A stretch of 53,344 nucleotides of DNA, from IMG/VR virus record IMGVR_UViG_3300030329_003045, positions 1 to 53,344 of that record; one strand, given 5' to 3'. The translations under genes were made by a program, and so were the position numbers. Within the stretch, counting starts at the first letter, position 1, and the number at the start of each line of letters is the position of its first letter. This DNA comes from a virus. This document shows positions 41,231-50,756 of this stretch, one piece after another. A model generated the notes under the pieces. It did no database searches, was not told the DNA's origin, and was given only the letters and a program-made list of their open reading frames with translations.

Positions 41231-41704
41231 TTACGATTGATCAGCATAAACTACTGCTGTTGCTGTTGCAGAACATATTTGACCATATGTATACCAAAGA
41301 TTGTTATAACATACAAGTCTAAACCATGTTCCATTATCAACCGTTTTTAATGCTACAACAGAGTTACTATTCCCATCAGGTAAGATAGGAACTAACGCTT
41401 CTGCTCCATCTGTAGTTGCATCAGTATCTAAGATACTTAATCCACCTACAAAATATCTATCATCAGATTGAGTATCTATAGTAATATCATGAGCTTCAGC
41501 AGCACCAGCTATGTAAGCGAAATCAAACGTCATACCGTTTTTTACATCACTAGGAAGTTTAATGGTTTTTGCAGCGCCATCACCCATAATGATTGTACCA
41601 CCAGCATCAGATGATTTTAATGTAACGCTTGAGTTTACAAAAACACAAGACCCTACATCTATAGCATCATCAGCTTTATTTTGTCCATATAAAGGATTTG
41701 CCAT
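41231..41704 (-). CDS. Capsid decoration-type protein, paralogue 1
   Basis: 157 aa, 14 bases after the major capsid gene. Pattern DAGGTIIMGDGAAKTIKLP, then HDITIDTQSDDRYFVGG, then NGTWFRLVCYNNLWYTYGQ parallels its downstream neighbour, though residue identity is low. Few charged residues and high Thr/Ala/Ser content fit a secreted-like capsid-surface protein. Likely decorates the head; whether both paralogues are in the virion is unknown. Confidence 0.6.
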   Translation of the reverse strand: MANPLYGQNKADDAIDVGSCVFVNSSVTLKSSDAGGTIIMGDGAAKTIKLPSDVKNGMTFDFAYIAGAAEAHDITIDTQSDDRYFVGGLSILDTDATTDGAEALVPILPDGNSNSVVALKTVDNGTWFRLVCYNNLWYTYGQICSATATAVVYADQS

Positions 41705-41718
41705 TATTCATATCCTCC

Positions 41719-43278
41719 TTATGTCCACAGAGCGTGAGTCTCAGGACAACACCACTCCATGCCAGCTTCAGTTAAGATTTGATCTACTCTACGATCGACT
41801 CCTGAGTTCTCTAATGTCTGAACTCCTACGTAGACTGAAGTATCTCTGTTAATACCATTACCAACTAATGGTCTGTATGCACAGTATTTCATGTTAATAC
41901 CAATCATTTTAACATTAGTACCATCTAAGTGCACATTTCGTGCTACATTCATATCACCATATACAGTTGATATAGTTGTTATATCTATGCCAAACACTTT
42001 TTTCTTACCTGATATTGAGAAATCTGCTCTGTAGTTAGGCGAAATTTCAATATTGTTAGCAAAGTAACCAGATAATTTATGTAGCCAATTGTATGTTGCT
42101 GTATCACAGAAAAATACAGTTGAACCAGCATTATTATATCTAGGATCTAGCATTGCTGACAAGTCATCTAAGAAAGAGTCTTGTGTTTTAGTAGCATGTG
42201 TTAAGCTAAACTTATTACCATATGTTGAAATAAAGTTAACCGCACCTTCTGTTGTTCCATAAGTAGAACTATATGAACCAAACAATAATGCGTTTTCAAT
42301 ATCCCATTTATGTTCAATTAGTTTTTCTTTCCAGATTCGAGCCCATTCGTTACCTTCATATTTTAAAACTGTAGCTCTATCAGTATTATTCATAACTGCT
42401 GAAGTTTTGAAAATCTGAGTTTGACCATAGTTTGTAGAATATGGTTGGTCTGCCCAAGTTTCTGGATAACCAGTACCTGCGCCAAAAGCTGAACCTACAA
42501 CATAGCATTTAAAGTTTTCCATAAACTCTGTAGACTTTGTTGTTGTTGTATATGTAGAAGAATCATATGCTAATCCAGCACCAGATTCATCTGTTACATC
42601 AGTGCCAGCAGTTGCGTCTGTAAAGAATACAGCTGATCCAGAACCTTTAACACAAGTTGCATTAACGATCGCTTTATTAACTGTTGCACTAGGTGTTCCG
42701 CTTTCACCTTGAGTATCAAGATCTACACTATTAACTTTCCATAATGTATATCCTGAAACTGTACCAGCATCTGCATTAGCTTCACTAGAAGCATGAGGTA
42801 TTTTGATTATTTGACCAGGTATAAAGAACTTTGGTTGAGTTCCATCAATACCTTCCGCATAATCAACTACTTGACCATATACATTCTGCATGTTACCGTC
42901 ATTATTATAATCGGTAAAAAATCCAAAACTATATACATTTCCAGCTGCAGGAGTTCCAGTTGTTGCTGGATCTGTTGCAGGCTCTGTTATAGCTGCAGTA
43001 CTAAAATCAGCCATATATGCATATCGTTTTGTATAAGATGATCGCTTTTCAGTAAATTTGAATGCAGGATCATCTGTTGGTTTTTTGGAAACCATACTTA
43101 AAAATCTAAAGAATGGATCTTGTGATAAAGCTAACTCTGATACATAATCACCAAAGTTATACTTTCTACGTAACGCACCAGTATCTAACGTGGCGTTACC
43201 ACTCGCAGAACCATCTAAAGTATTAAGACCGCCTCCACTATATAGGCTATTACCGCCTATAGTATTGCTATCTGCCAT
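41719..43278 (-). CDS. Major capsid protein
   Basis: 519 aa, directly after the scaffold gene and before the decoration genes, the expected place. N-terminus LRRKYNFGDYVSELALSQDP with FFRFLSMV resembles the start of large HK97-fold capsid proteins of marine podoviruses and T4-like relatives. Later KLIEHKWDIENALLFGSYSS and IEISPNYRADFSISGKKKVFG are conserved-looking in that group. No cleavage site can be assigned. ATG after AAGGAGATAAG. Confidence 0.75.
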   Translation of the reverse strand: MADSNTIGGNSLYSGGGLNTLDGSASGNATLDTGALRRKYNFGDYVSELALSQDPFFRFLSMVSKKPTDDPAFKFTEKRSSYTKRYAYMADFSTAAITEPATDPATTGTPAAGNVYSFGFFTDYNNDGNMQNVYGQVVDYAEGIDGTQPKFFIPGQIIKIPHASSEANADAGTVSGYTLWKVNSVDLDTQGESGTPSATVNKAIVNATCVKGSGSAVFFTDATAGTDVTDESGAGLAYDSSTYTTTTKSTEFMENFKCYVVGSAFGAGTGYPETWADQPYSTNYGQTQIFKTSAVMNNTDRATVLKYEGNEWARIWKEKLIEHKWDIENALLFGSYSSTYGTTEGAVNFISTYGNKFSLTHATKTQDSFLDDLSAMLDPRYNNAGSTVFFCDTATYNWLHKLSGYFANNIEISPNYRADFSISGKKKVFGIDITTISTVYGDMNVARNVHLDGTNVKMIGINMKYCAYRPLVGNGINRDTSVYVGVQTLENSGVDRRVDQILTEAGMEWCCPETHALWT

Positions 43279-43329
43279 CTTATCTCCTTAAAAGATTAAA
43301 AATTAAGCTTGGACAGATTAAAAATTTAT

Positions 43330-44238
43330 CTACCCAAACAAGTTATCTACGCTATTATCATTGCCGAGAATTGAATCAAAGACACCTCTGTCTTCACTCG
43401 TTATTCCGCCTTGACTATTAGCTCCACTAGCAGATGTAGGCATATTTCGTACATTTTTCATTTGAGAAAGCATCTCTTGCTTCGTATTTGTAGCAACATT
43501 TTGAGCTGTTTGATTCTTATTTAACAAATAATGAACATCATCTAAAGTCATAGTATGCTTTGAAGCTTGCTCTTTAAAAGCAGCATATTGCTCATCAGTC
43601 ATTCCATGTTTAGCTTTAAAATCTATTTCATCTTTTTGCAATTTCTGAGCTTGATACATTTGCATGGATCTTTGTCGCTCAGATTGAGCAATTTGCCCGA
43701 CTCTTTGACTAACTAATGTATCTACATGAGCATTCATTAATTTAGCACTATCAGATTCAGGGTCTGTCATTGCTTCTTGTTGATCAAACACAAAATCTTC
43801 ATCAAGCCCTAATTTCTCTTGAAGAGATTTTGCTGGTGCTCCACCTTCTTTGAAATAATTACGAACATGTTCTACAAGTCCGCTATCTTTTTTCATAGCA
43901 TTGAGAACAGGTACAAATTGTTCAACTTGTTTGTACTGATCTCTCCACTTAACGGCCTCTCGACTACTATCTGTATATCGTTTTTGCCAGTCCGTGCCGT
44001 CATTGGACTGTTCAGCCACTCTATTGGAGCCATTGTCATAATTAGCGTGGGTTACCTGTTCGGGGCCACTTGATTGACTTTGGGTTGCCTCAGCGTCTAC
44101 TATACCACCATTTACTTGGTTTTCAAGATCATTAAAAAAAGCACTGGAGCCTGAATCGGTTGCTTCTTGGACTGACCCAGCTTCTTCAAGCGAGTCACCT
44201 TGCATACCAATTTCAGGGTTACCTTTAGTTTCTTCCAT
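43330..44238 (-). CDS. Capsid scaffold-type protein (302 aa)
   Basis: Acidic, low-complexity N-terminus (residues 1-85), then helices (YKQVEQFVPVLNAMKKDSGL, SERQRSMQMYQAQKLQKDEI) and a Gly/Ser/Asn-rich end. Composition and position between portal and capsid match phage scaffolding proteins, which shape the prohead and leave before DNA entry. Confident by synteny rather than sequence. Confidence 0.7.
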   Translation of the reverse strand: MEETKGNPEIGMQGDSLEEAGSVQEATDSGSSAFFNDLENQVNGGIVDAEATQSQSSGPEQVTHANYDNGSNRVAEQSNDGTDWQKRYTDSSREAVKWRDQYKQVEQFVPVLNAMKKDSGLVEHVRNYFKEGGAPAKSLQEKLGLDEDFVFDQQEAMTDPESDSAKLMNAHVDTLVSQRVGQIAQSERQRSMQMYQAQKLQKDEIDFKAKHGMTDEQYAAFKEQASKHTMTLDDVHYLLNKNQTAQNVATNTKQEMLSQMKNVRNMPTSASGANSQGGITSEDRGVFDSILGNDNSVDNLFG

Positions 44239-44268
44239 GATTTCTCCTTTTTTACTAGTTATAGTTTA

Positions 44269-46569
44269 TTAATTTTCAGTTGTATTTTCCAAATCTTTTT
44301 TAAAGTTTTGAACTACATCGCCCATTCTAGCCTTTTGAAGGTTCGCATTACCACCCATAAGACCTCTTAATAACTTTTGTTCACCTTCTGTTTGAATCAA
44401 CTCTTCTTTCATCCCAGTTTTTATCTGTTCTTTTTGTTTATTGATTTCAACATCAGCTTGCATAACTTTTTGTTTTATACCTGCCTGAACAAGTTGTCTT
44501 TCAAGAGTTTCAATGGTTCCTTCTTTATCTTTTAATACTTCAGATAACTGTTGAACTTGGCCTTGCAATTGAGCATAAAGAGATTTACGTTGAACAATCT
44601 TATCTTTGTTCCTGATATCTGTTTCAGCAAGAACTGCTACATCATCAACAACTCCCATTTGCATTAACTGTTTTAATTCTTCTAAATACGCCCATCTATT
44701 TATTGGTAAAGTAGAACCAGATATAATTCTGATGTCATACTTTTGAGCAGCTATATCCATAGACTTACCAATAGCTTCTCCTAAATCATTATAAACAGGA
44801 ATATTAATTTCTTGATCTTTACCTTCTTGGATGGCGCTAGGTTGAATTATTCTAAATCTTTTATTTGCTGTATAAGTTGCTTGAGCAAACTGAATAACAA
44901 TTTGACCTAACTGCTTCAAAGCTGGTTCTATTGAAGTATTCATCCATTGTTTAATTCTTCGTGTTCCATATTCATCTAATGCTAACATACCTCTATATGT
45001 TTCAGCAGCACCAGATTGATCACCCATCATAGAACTATATATTCCAGCTAAGTACTCCATATCACTTTTGCCTTGTTGTACTATCTGGAAGAATGCACTT
45101 GATAATGGAGCAGGTTGAACAGGTGTGGGAGGAGTTACTCCTGGTCTAATAGGAAGTAACGCTCCAGGAGCACTTGAGTATTTTTCCCAAGTCTCTGCAT
45201 CTATAGAACCTTCTTCATACATCCATCTTAAAGACGAACCTAATGAAGCATTATGCACCATAATTTGATGAGCTTTATTTATTTCTTGCTGTTTGCCTAT
45301 AAGAGGTGAAACAGCACTTATTGGAAATGGAGTTCCAGTCCATTTAAAATGGAAAGGTATTACTGGATATTCTACTACAGATTCTGGTAATACATATTCA
45401 TATAAAACTTTATCTCCTACTACACAAGTTTGTTTTATTCTTGTGCTATAAAATTGTACTGCATCAACCACATTTTTAGCAAACTCTTTATCTTGAGATA
45501 TTGCTTTAAATTCTTTTTCAGAAATAACAGTATTTTCAATTTTAGATGCTTCAGCTTGTAATTGACTCATACATTCTTGATAAAAAGTCTGTAATTGTTG
45601 CTCCATCATTTCTGTAGCTTTTTTCATTTCAAGTTCAAACCTTTGTGGTAACATCTCGCCCTTTTGAACAGCTTCTTGCATTTGGTTTTGCTGTTCTAAT
45701 AATTGAACTTCCATTTCAGCTTGTTGCTCTTGTAGCATAACATCACATTGTTCTTTAATAGCTTTTAATTTTTCCTCATCTGGTGGTATTCTATAGAAAA
45801 CATTAACATAAGATATTTTGACTTTTTCATAAAGTTCAAAGTATTCTGCTAACTGATCATTTTCCCCAGAAGCTGTTATTCCTACACCAGATTGTTCAGT
45901 AGCATCATTATAAGAAAATAACTTCTGGTCATCATCTCCCATAAATCTTCCACTATAAGACCTTTGCTGCTGTTCATTACTACTAGAAGCATTTATCTTT
46001 CTTTTTTGACCTGGAAATAATTTGATTAAATGGTTTTTAGGAAGTACTTTTCTTATCATTATAAATGCAGCATCTTTAAACAACATATCTCTAGATTTAG
46101 GATCTACATAAATATCAAACGGTTCAGGTTGTTGAATTACAACTTCACCCATTCCATTATCAGCATCCTTATCTACAGTAACAAGTAAATATCCTACACC
46201 CTTTGTAACAGAGTCATTAATAGCATTTGTATATAAAGTAGAACCATTAGAACCATTCCATATATAGTCTGATAAGTCTGATATTGCTGCTGCAACATCT
46301 GTATCGCTACCTTCTGTTCCAACTGCTTGCCATCTAGGACTATTTGCAGTAGCATAAAAATTAAGCATTTCAACAACAGGAAGAATTCTATTTATTGTAA
46401 AAGTAGGCATCCCTTGTTCTTCAAGAGAATTTTTTTCAATACTAGTCAATTGTTCATCATGAGCAAAATCATACCCTTTCTGATTAACATTTTCCCATTG
46501 TTTTCTACTCCAGTTATTTGCTAAATCATATAACTGTCTAATTTCATGTGCTTTATTTTTTTTAGCCAT
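44269..46569 (-). CDS. Portal protein (P22-like)
   Basis: 766 aa, in the size range of P22-type portals (725). Features: N-terminal wing FTINRILPVVEMLNFYATAN with NSPRWQAVG, IYVDPKSRDMLFKDAAFIMI (typical 'dp.s...d..da.f'), RGMLALDEYGTRRIKQWMNT in the crown-proximal helix, and a Gln-rich coiled C-terminal barrel (residues about 650-760). The portal forms the ring where DNA enters and leaves the head. Lies between the M15 endolysin and scaffold. Confidence 0.85.
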   Translation of the reverse strand: MAKKNKAHEIRQLYDLANNWSRKQWENVNQKGYDFAHDEQLTSIEKNSLEEQGMPTFTINRILPVVEMLNFYATANSPRWQAVGTEGSDTDVAAAISDLSDYIWNGSNGSTLYTNAINDSVTKGVGYLLVTVDKDADNGMGEVVIQQPEPFDIYVDPKSRDMLFKDAAFIMIRKVLPKNHLIKLFPGQKRKINASSSNEQQQRSYSGRFMGDDDQKLFSYNDATEQSGVGITASGENDQLAEYFELYEKVKISYVNVFYRIPPDEEKLKAIKEQCDVMLQEQQAEMEVQLLEQQNQMQEAVQKGEMLPQRFELEMKKATEMMEQQLQTFYQECMSQLQAEASKIENTVISEKEFKAISQDKEFAKNVVDAVQFYSTRIKQTCVVGDKVLYEYVLPESVVEYPVIPFHFKWTGTPFPISAVSPLIGKQQEINKAHQIMVHNASLGSSLRWMYEEGSIDAETWEKYSSAPGALLPIRPGVTPPTPVQPAPLSSAFFQIVQQGKSDMEYLAGIYSSMMGDQSGAAETYRGMLALDEYGTRRIKQWMNTSIEPALKQLGQIVIQFAQATYTANKRFRIIQPSAIQEGKDQEINIPVYNDLGEAIGKSMDIAAQKYDIRIISGSTLPINRWAYLEELKQLMQMGVVDDVAVLAETDIRNKDKIVQRKSLYAQLQGQVQQLSEVLKDKEGTIETLERQLVQAGIKQKVMQADVEINKQKEQIKTGMKEELIQTEGEQKLLRGLMGGNANLQKARMGDVVQNFKKDLENTTEN

Positions 46570-46571
46570 TA

Positions 46572-46964
46572 TTACTCCTTAATTTCAAAATGAGGAAAGT
46601 CATCAAAATTATTATCATCTACTTCAAAGTTTTGATTCCAATCCCCTCCCCAACGAAGGTTTATACCCATTGATCTAGCTGTTCCTAAAACAAAACCAGC
46701 GAAGAGGTGGAAACGTTCTCTATCAGACCAATCAATAGGATAAGGAACCACATCGACAGCCCTGCTAGGATTATGATTATGACGACCATTGGGGAACATA
46801 ACTTTTGTTTTACCTTCTGCATAAAGTTTATTTTGTCTTGCTTCATTTCTATTGCCCTCTATTACTGAACAGTCAACATGTTTTATTACTTCATTAAAAA
46901 CTTTTCTTAACCTTTCATCACAGGTTGCTAAATTAGTTCTACTTCTTTTTCCAAAATAAGGCAT
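46572..46964 (-). CDS. M15 family L-Ala-D-Glu peptidase endolysin
   Basis: 130 aa, all of it the catalytic domain. Family pattern: EGNRNEARQNKLYAEGKTKV (G.R....Q..L...G.Sk), H62 and D71 in HNHNPSRAVDVVP, and H125 in DFPHFEI, the zinc ligands and C-terminal catalytic part of VanY/endolysin-type M15 peptidases. It would cut peptidoglycan stem peptides to lyse the cell. No signal peptide, so it needs a holin. Unusually placed between portal and large terminase genes. Confidence 0.9.
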   Translation of the reverse strand: MPYFGKRSRTNLATCDERLRKVFNEVIKHVDCSVIEGNRNEARQNKLYAEGKTKVMFPNGRHNHNPSRAVDVVPYPIDWSDRERFHLFAGFVLGTARSMGINLRWGGDWNQNFEVDDNNFDDFPHFEIKE

Positions 46965-46972
46965 TTGTTCTC

Positions 46973-48526
46973 CTACGCTGTTACCCAGCTTTTAGCTTGA
47001 GGTTTATTTTTATGCCACCCATCTTTATTCTCTTTCATACCTTGGGGTGGATAGGCATATTTACAAGCATATGCTAATGCATCAATAGTATCATCATGAG
47101 CCATTCTAGGACCAAAAGTTGATATCTCTCTATGCAAATCATAATGCTCTTTCTTTATATGTATCTGCCCAACAGAAAATCTTTGAGCAAGTATTTCTTG
47201 TATTCTATCTCTTTTAGACATACGAGTACCTGGTTTCTCTTCTTTGAAAGGAACATTAAATTGATTCCTTCTTCTCATTTCAGCACGAATAGCTTGAAAC
47301 ACTGGTCTACTCATAGTCGTATCCTCGATAGTAAATAATACTGGTTTGTAAAAGTTAGCATAATCAAATATATAATCAACTATACCTTTTTTATCCATAC
47401 CTGGAATTCCTAGTACTGGTAAAGATCTATTTCTTACATAATCCAGTATATATATATTGTTATCTGGCGTTACCGCAAGAGCCAATATAACGCTGAAATC
47501 AGAATCCCTGCGAGCAGAATCTGTAGCGGGATCGACACCCACATAGATTGAACACGGTTTCGGATCATCTCCATCGGGTATAACAAAAGTGAGACCAGTT
47601 TCTTGATCAGTCGTAAACTGCCCGTCCCAAAATTTGATATGATCCCTAGTAAATATTGCATCTTCTTCACTTTGTACCTCCATCATATATTCTTGATAAA
47701 ATTTCTGTGGCGTTCCACTATCTTGGTAGAACTTTTTCTTTCTTGCCATTTCTTTATGACCAAACCACGAAGGCCATAAAGGTGTTCCATCATCTTGTAA
47801 GGCTTTGTATGTTATCACTTTCCAGCTATAATCCTCTTCTTGTTTCTTAGCCTGTTCATGCCCAACAAGAATCTTTTGTATAAATGCATCATAATGCACT
47901 GGTGTTCCATTAATTCTTAATCTTCCTGTCTTCGGTTCGAGTGCAGGAAAGACGACAGCAGTAACGAGGTTGGATATTTTGCTCCTGCTTTCTGGTGTAA
48001 TTGTATTATTCTCATCCTCAAAATCATCGAGAACAATAAGATCATAACGTTTATGAAGCTTAGCCCCACCACGAATACCAGATAGATTGGACTTAGAAAT
48101 AAGTTTACAATTGTTTTTAAGTTCAATGTCATCTTCTGTCCATTTCCTTCCTTTTAAATCTCCGAAATAATACTTAATTTTTTCATTAAATTCCAAATGA
48201 TATTTTATATAATCTAAATTAGGTACTGATATTTTGCTTGAAGCGGCCACCCAACCATAGAATAAAGGTTCATCTGTAAAACAAAAATCATGCAATATAT
48301 TACATTTAGTCAATACTGTCTTACCATGACCTCTAGGTAATATAACAGCTAATTGTCTAACTGATAAATCAGATAAAGAATCTGCTACCTCATAATGAAA
48401 AAAAGGAGTTTCACTTCTCATAAAATCCTCATGTAAAAACAACTTACCAAACGCAATTAAGTCCTTATGAGCTAATTGCAGTTCCTCTTCTGCTTTACTT
48501 ACATTTCGTGAATTTATGTTAGCCAT
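46973..48526 (-). CDS. terL: Terminase large subunit
   Basis: 517 aa with both domains. ATPase: P64-R-G-H-G-K-T70 (Walker A) and LIVLDDFEDE (D167-D168 then E170, Walker B and catalytic carboxylate). Nuclease: VGVDPATDSARRDSDFS (D332), TIEDTT (E401-D402), and HDDTIDALAYA near residue 485, the three acidic metal ligands. It pumps DNA into the prohead and cuts it. Small terminase is 2.7 kb upstream in the same unit, separated by six unrelated genes. Confidence 0.95.
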   Translation of the reverse strand: MANINSRNVSKAEEELQLAHKDLIAFGKLFLHEDFMRSETPFFHYEVADSLSDLSVRQLAVILPRGHGKTVLTKCNILHDFCFTDEPLFYGWVAASSKISVPNLDYIKYHLEFNEKIKYYFGDLKGRKWTEDDIELKNNCKLISKSNLSGIRGGAKLHKRYDLIVLDDFEDENNTITPESRSKISNLVTAVVFPALEPKTGRLRINGTPVHYDAFIQKILVGHEQAKKQEEDYSWKVITYKALQDDGTPLWPSWFGHKEMARKKKFYQDSGTPQKFYQEYMMEVQSEEDAIFTRDHIKFWDGQFTTDQETGLTFVIPDGDDPKPCSIYVGVDPATDSARRDSDFSVILALAVTPDNNIYILDYVRNRSLPVLGIPGMDKKGIVDYIFDYANFYKPVLFTIEDTTMSRPVFQAIRAEMRRRNQFNVPFKEEKPGTRMSKRDRIQEILAQRFSVGQIHIKKEHYDLHREISTFGPRMAHDDTIDALAYACKYAYPPQGMKENKDGWHKNKPQAKSWVTA

Positions 48527-48538
48527 CTTCTCCCAACT

Positions 48539-49249
48539 TTAACTTGGCACGTCCCCTTCATAATCTGTAGCATCCATATTAGTCATGGTTCCATCTAACG
48601 AACCCACTAAATCATAAACTGTTGTACCAGCTCCATTTTCTGTCCCATCACCCATTCTCCACCAGTGGATTAAATTTCCAGAAGCTGACCCTGATTTATG
48701 GTCAAAAGGTTCTCTACTATTGTATAATTCTTTTACTTGAATCTCAGTTAATGCAGTATTATATATAGCTACATCAGAAATATTTCCATTAAATGTATTT
48801 CCAGAACTTCCACCTATAGTATCAAACTTTATGTCTCTATTCATAGTAAGGTCATCAGAAACAGGATCTAATTCAACCCCATCTTGATACATTAAATGAC
48901 TATTATCTCCATTTGAAACAACTACAAAATGATACCATGTATTTGCAACTGTTGAACAAGCTGCTGTAGCTGTATTGCCATCCTGAAGCCCTTCAAGCAT
49001 AAGCCTATCCCCATCAGTATCAAAAATAATAAAATCATAATTAGCATGAGCATCATTACCAAAAATTATATCAAAATTAGAAATTGCATCTCTTTTACAC
49101 CAAAACGAAAAAGAATAAGCTGTATCATGTACACTAAAAAGTGTTTCAGTAAATGATATAAAATCTCCATTATCATCATCAAAATGTATAGAGTATTCAT
49201 CTCTAAATTTATCACCACCTAATGTTGTTACTAATCTACTCGTAAGCAT
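48539..49249 (-). CDS. LamG/concanavalin-like domain protein
   Basis: 236 aa. Residues 35-175 follow the LamG-type jelly roll: YSFSFWCKRD, then WYHFVVVSNGDNSHLMYQDG (the 'W.hvv.v.dg....y.dG' core), then FNGNISDVAIYNTALTEIQV and ELYNSREP, typical for phage and bacterial glycan-binding modules. Likely a surface-exposed virion protein that binds sugars; which part of the virion cannot be told. ATG shares a base with the stop of the 176-aa gene. Confidence 0.75.
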   Translation of the reverse strand: MLTSRLVTTLGGDKFRDEYSIHFDDDNGDFISFTETLFSVHDTAYSFSFWCKRDAISNFDIIFGNDAHANYDFIIFDTDGDRLMLEGLQDGNTATAACSTVANTWYHFVVVSNGDNSHLMYQDGVELDPVSDDLTMNRDIKFDTIGGSSGNTFNGNISDVAIYNTALTEIQVKELYNSREPFDHKSGSASGNLIHWWRMGDGTENGAGTTVYDLVGSLDGTMTNMDATDYEGDVPS

Positions 49250-49779
49250 TAATCTTTAACTATACCAAGTCTTAAAGTAATAGTAGCACTATTATAATCA
49301 TTAGTTGAATTAGTAATTCCATAAGCATATAAACTTTTAGAACCTGAAACCGCTTTAATAATAGCCCCTACATTTTCTTTACTAAATACACCAAAATATC
49401 CGTGGTCAGTTACTGAAGTCATATTTACAATACAACAAATACCATCTAATACTGCTCTTGTAGATGTATCTGCTCCTACAGCATCACTAACAGTACCTAT
49501 ACTTGTAGAGTCTGATGTAATAACTAACTTCCATGCACCTGTAATATTTGCACCATCTCCTGATGCATCTGTTGCATTATCTGTAACAATCGCAACAACT
49601 GATTGTAGAATTCCTGAACCACCATTAACTGCTACTGCATTTTCAATCTCAGTTGTATCAAACATTAAATCGCCTGATGTTCCATCACCTGAGAGTGTCG
49701 CTGATATATCAATAATATCAACATCCATTTTATTAAGTTTTTCTTGTACACTATAATTGTGTAATTTTGTCTCTGCCAT
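49249..49779 (-). CDS. Beta-rich virion protein (176 aa)
   Basis: Gly/Ser/Thr/Asp-rich with alternating hydrophobics (ISATLSGDGTSGDLMFDTTE, GAWKLVITSDSTSIGTVSDA). Ends in IVKD-type strand (TLRLGIVKD). Resembles small decoration/virion proteins at 32812 and 37542 in composition only. ATG after GGAGGTAAAC. No family recognised. Confidence 0.55.
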   Translation of the reverse strand: MAETKLHNYSVQEKLNKMDVDIIDISATLSGDGTSGDLMFDTTEIENAVAVNGGSGILQSVVAIVTDNATDASGDGANITGAWKLVITSDSTSIGTVSDAVGADTSTRAVLDGICCIVNMTSVTDHGYFGVFSKENVGAIIKAVSGSKSLYAYGITNSTNDYNSATITLRLGIVKD

Positions 49780-49790
49780 GTTTACCTCCT

Positions 49791-49820
49791 GCCCTAAGCA
49801 CTGGCTGTGCGTGAATGGGC
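49791..49820 (-). terminator. Stem-loop in late intergenic gap
   Basis: GCCC (49791-49794) pairs with GGGC (49817-49820) and, nested, GCAC (49798-49801) with GTGC (49807-49810). Located 11 bases upstream of the 176-aa gene and overlapping its ribosome binding site region on the minus strand. No U-run; could modulate translation or be an RNase site. Confidence 0.4.
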
Positions 49821-49834
49821 TTGTTTATTTGTTA

Positions 49835-50320
49835 TTAAAATTCTTTTTCTGATTCTCTAAAACTTCTTATAAGATCCCCCAGAGAAAATCTTTTACCTTG
49901 TTGCATAGGAACCATTTCTCCTTCTTCACCTGGTTTTACAGGGGGTAAAGGAGCATAATTTCCCCCTTCACCTGGCCTTGAAATAGGTATAGGAACCATA
50001 TTTCTCTGTTGTGGTGGAGGGCCTCCTAATTCACTACCTATTTCTGTTCGTCTCCAAAATTCTTGAAACATTCTACGTTTCTCATCTGGACTATAATATT
50101 GATCCATCTGTTCTTCTTCACTTTGTACTTTAGGTCTATTTGGGAAATGTGTTCCAAGAGGATACTGCCATGGATTAAAATTTTCATCAAACTTATTTTC
50201 TATCGAATCTAACACAGTAGATGTTCTAGTATTCTTCCAACTGCCTGGCCCCATCAATGCATCCATTAAGGTTTTCCTAATTTCTGCTCCCATTATTTGT
50301 TCTTCTTCTGTCATCGCCAT
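49835..50320 (-). CDS. Hypothetical proline-rich protein (161 aa)
   Basis: Charged helical N-terminal half (EEEQIMGAEIRKTLMDAL, SPDEKRRMFQEFWRRTEI); residues 97-140 are Pro/Gly-rich and disordered-looking (GGPPPQQRNMVPIPISRPGE). One of three consecutive small acidic proteins (with 50322 and 50756) between the terminase genes. No family recognised. Confidence 0.6.
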   Translation of the reverse strand: MAMTEEEQIMGAEIRKTLMDALMGPGSWKNTRTSTVLDSIENKFDENFNPWQYPLGTHFPNRPKVQSEEEQMDQYYSPDEKRRMFQEFWRRTEIGSELGGPPPQQRNMVPIPISRPGEGGNYAPLPPVKPGEEGEMVPMQQGKRFSLGDLIRSFRESEKEF

Positions 50321-50321
50321 T

Positions 50322-50756
50322 TTAGGCCTCCCTTACATTTTCTATATTATTCTGATATCTAGCTCTTTCATCCGCTGTCATAAAATACATATCAGAGTCT
50401 ACAATTAATTTTCCTTCTGGACTCATAGGTGGTCTAAAATCAGGATCTGAATCAGGAAAATAATTACCTTCTTCATTTACCTTGTACCACTCATCTTCAT
50501 TAATTGGAAGATTGTTCTCTCTCATCCAATTCATAGCATCTATCTCTGAGCCTCCATATTGACTCATCCAAGAATTCATAACTTGACTAGGTGGCAGACC
50601 TGTAGGAACAACAGTATTACCTGTATCTGCAGCTTCCATCATATTCATAATCTTCCTTATACCTGACTCTCTAGTTCTTGGATCTCTTACCATACCTGCT
50701 ATTTTTAAAGGTTCACTTACTACCGCATTAAAATCTTCTGCTTTATCTCTTTTCAT
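50322..50756 (-). CDS. Hypothetical protein (144 aa)
   Basis: Mixed helical, with Pro/Asp-rich centre (YFPDSDPDFRPPMSPEGKL). ATG shares a base with the stop of the 158-aa gene; 1 base to the 161-aa gene. Tight coupling suggests the three products act together or in the same amounts, but no role is recognised. Confidence 0.6.
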   Translation of the reverse strand: MKRDKAEDFNAVVSEPLKIAGMVRDPRTRESGIRKIMNMMEAADTGNTVVPTGLPPSQVMNSWMSQYGGSEIDAMNWMRENNLPINEDEWYKVNEEGNYFPDSDPDFRPPMSPEGKLIVDSDMYFMTADERARYQNNIENVREA

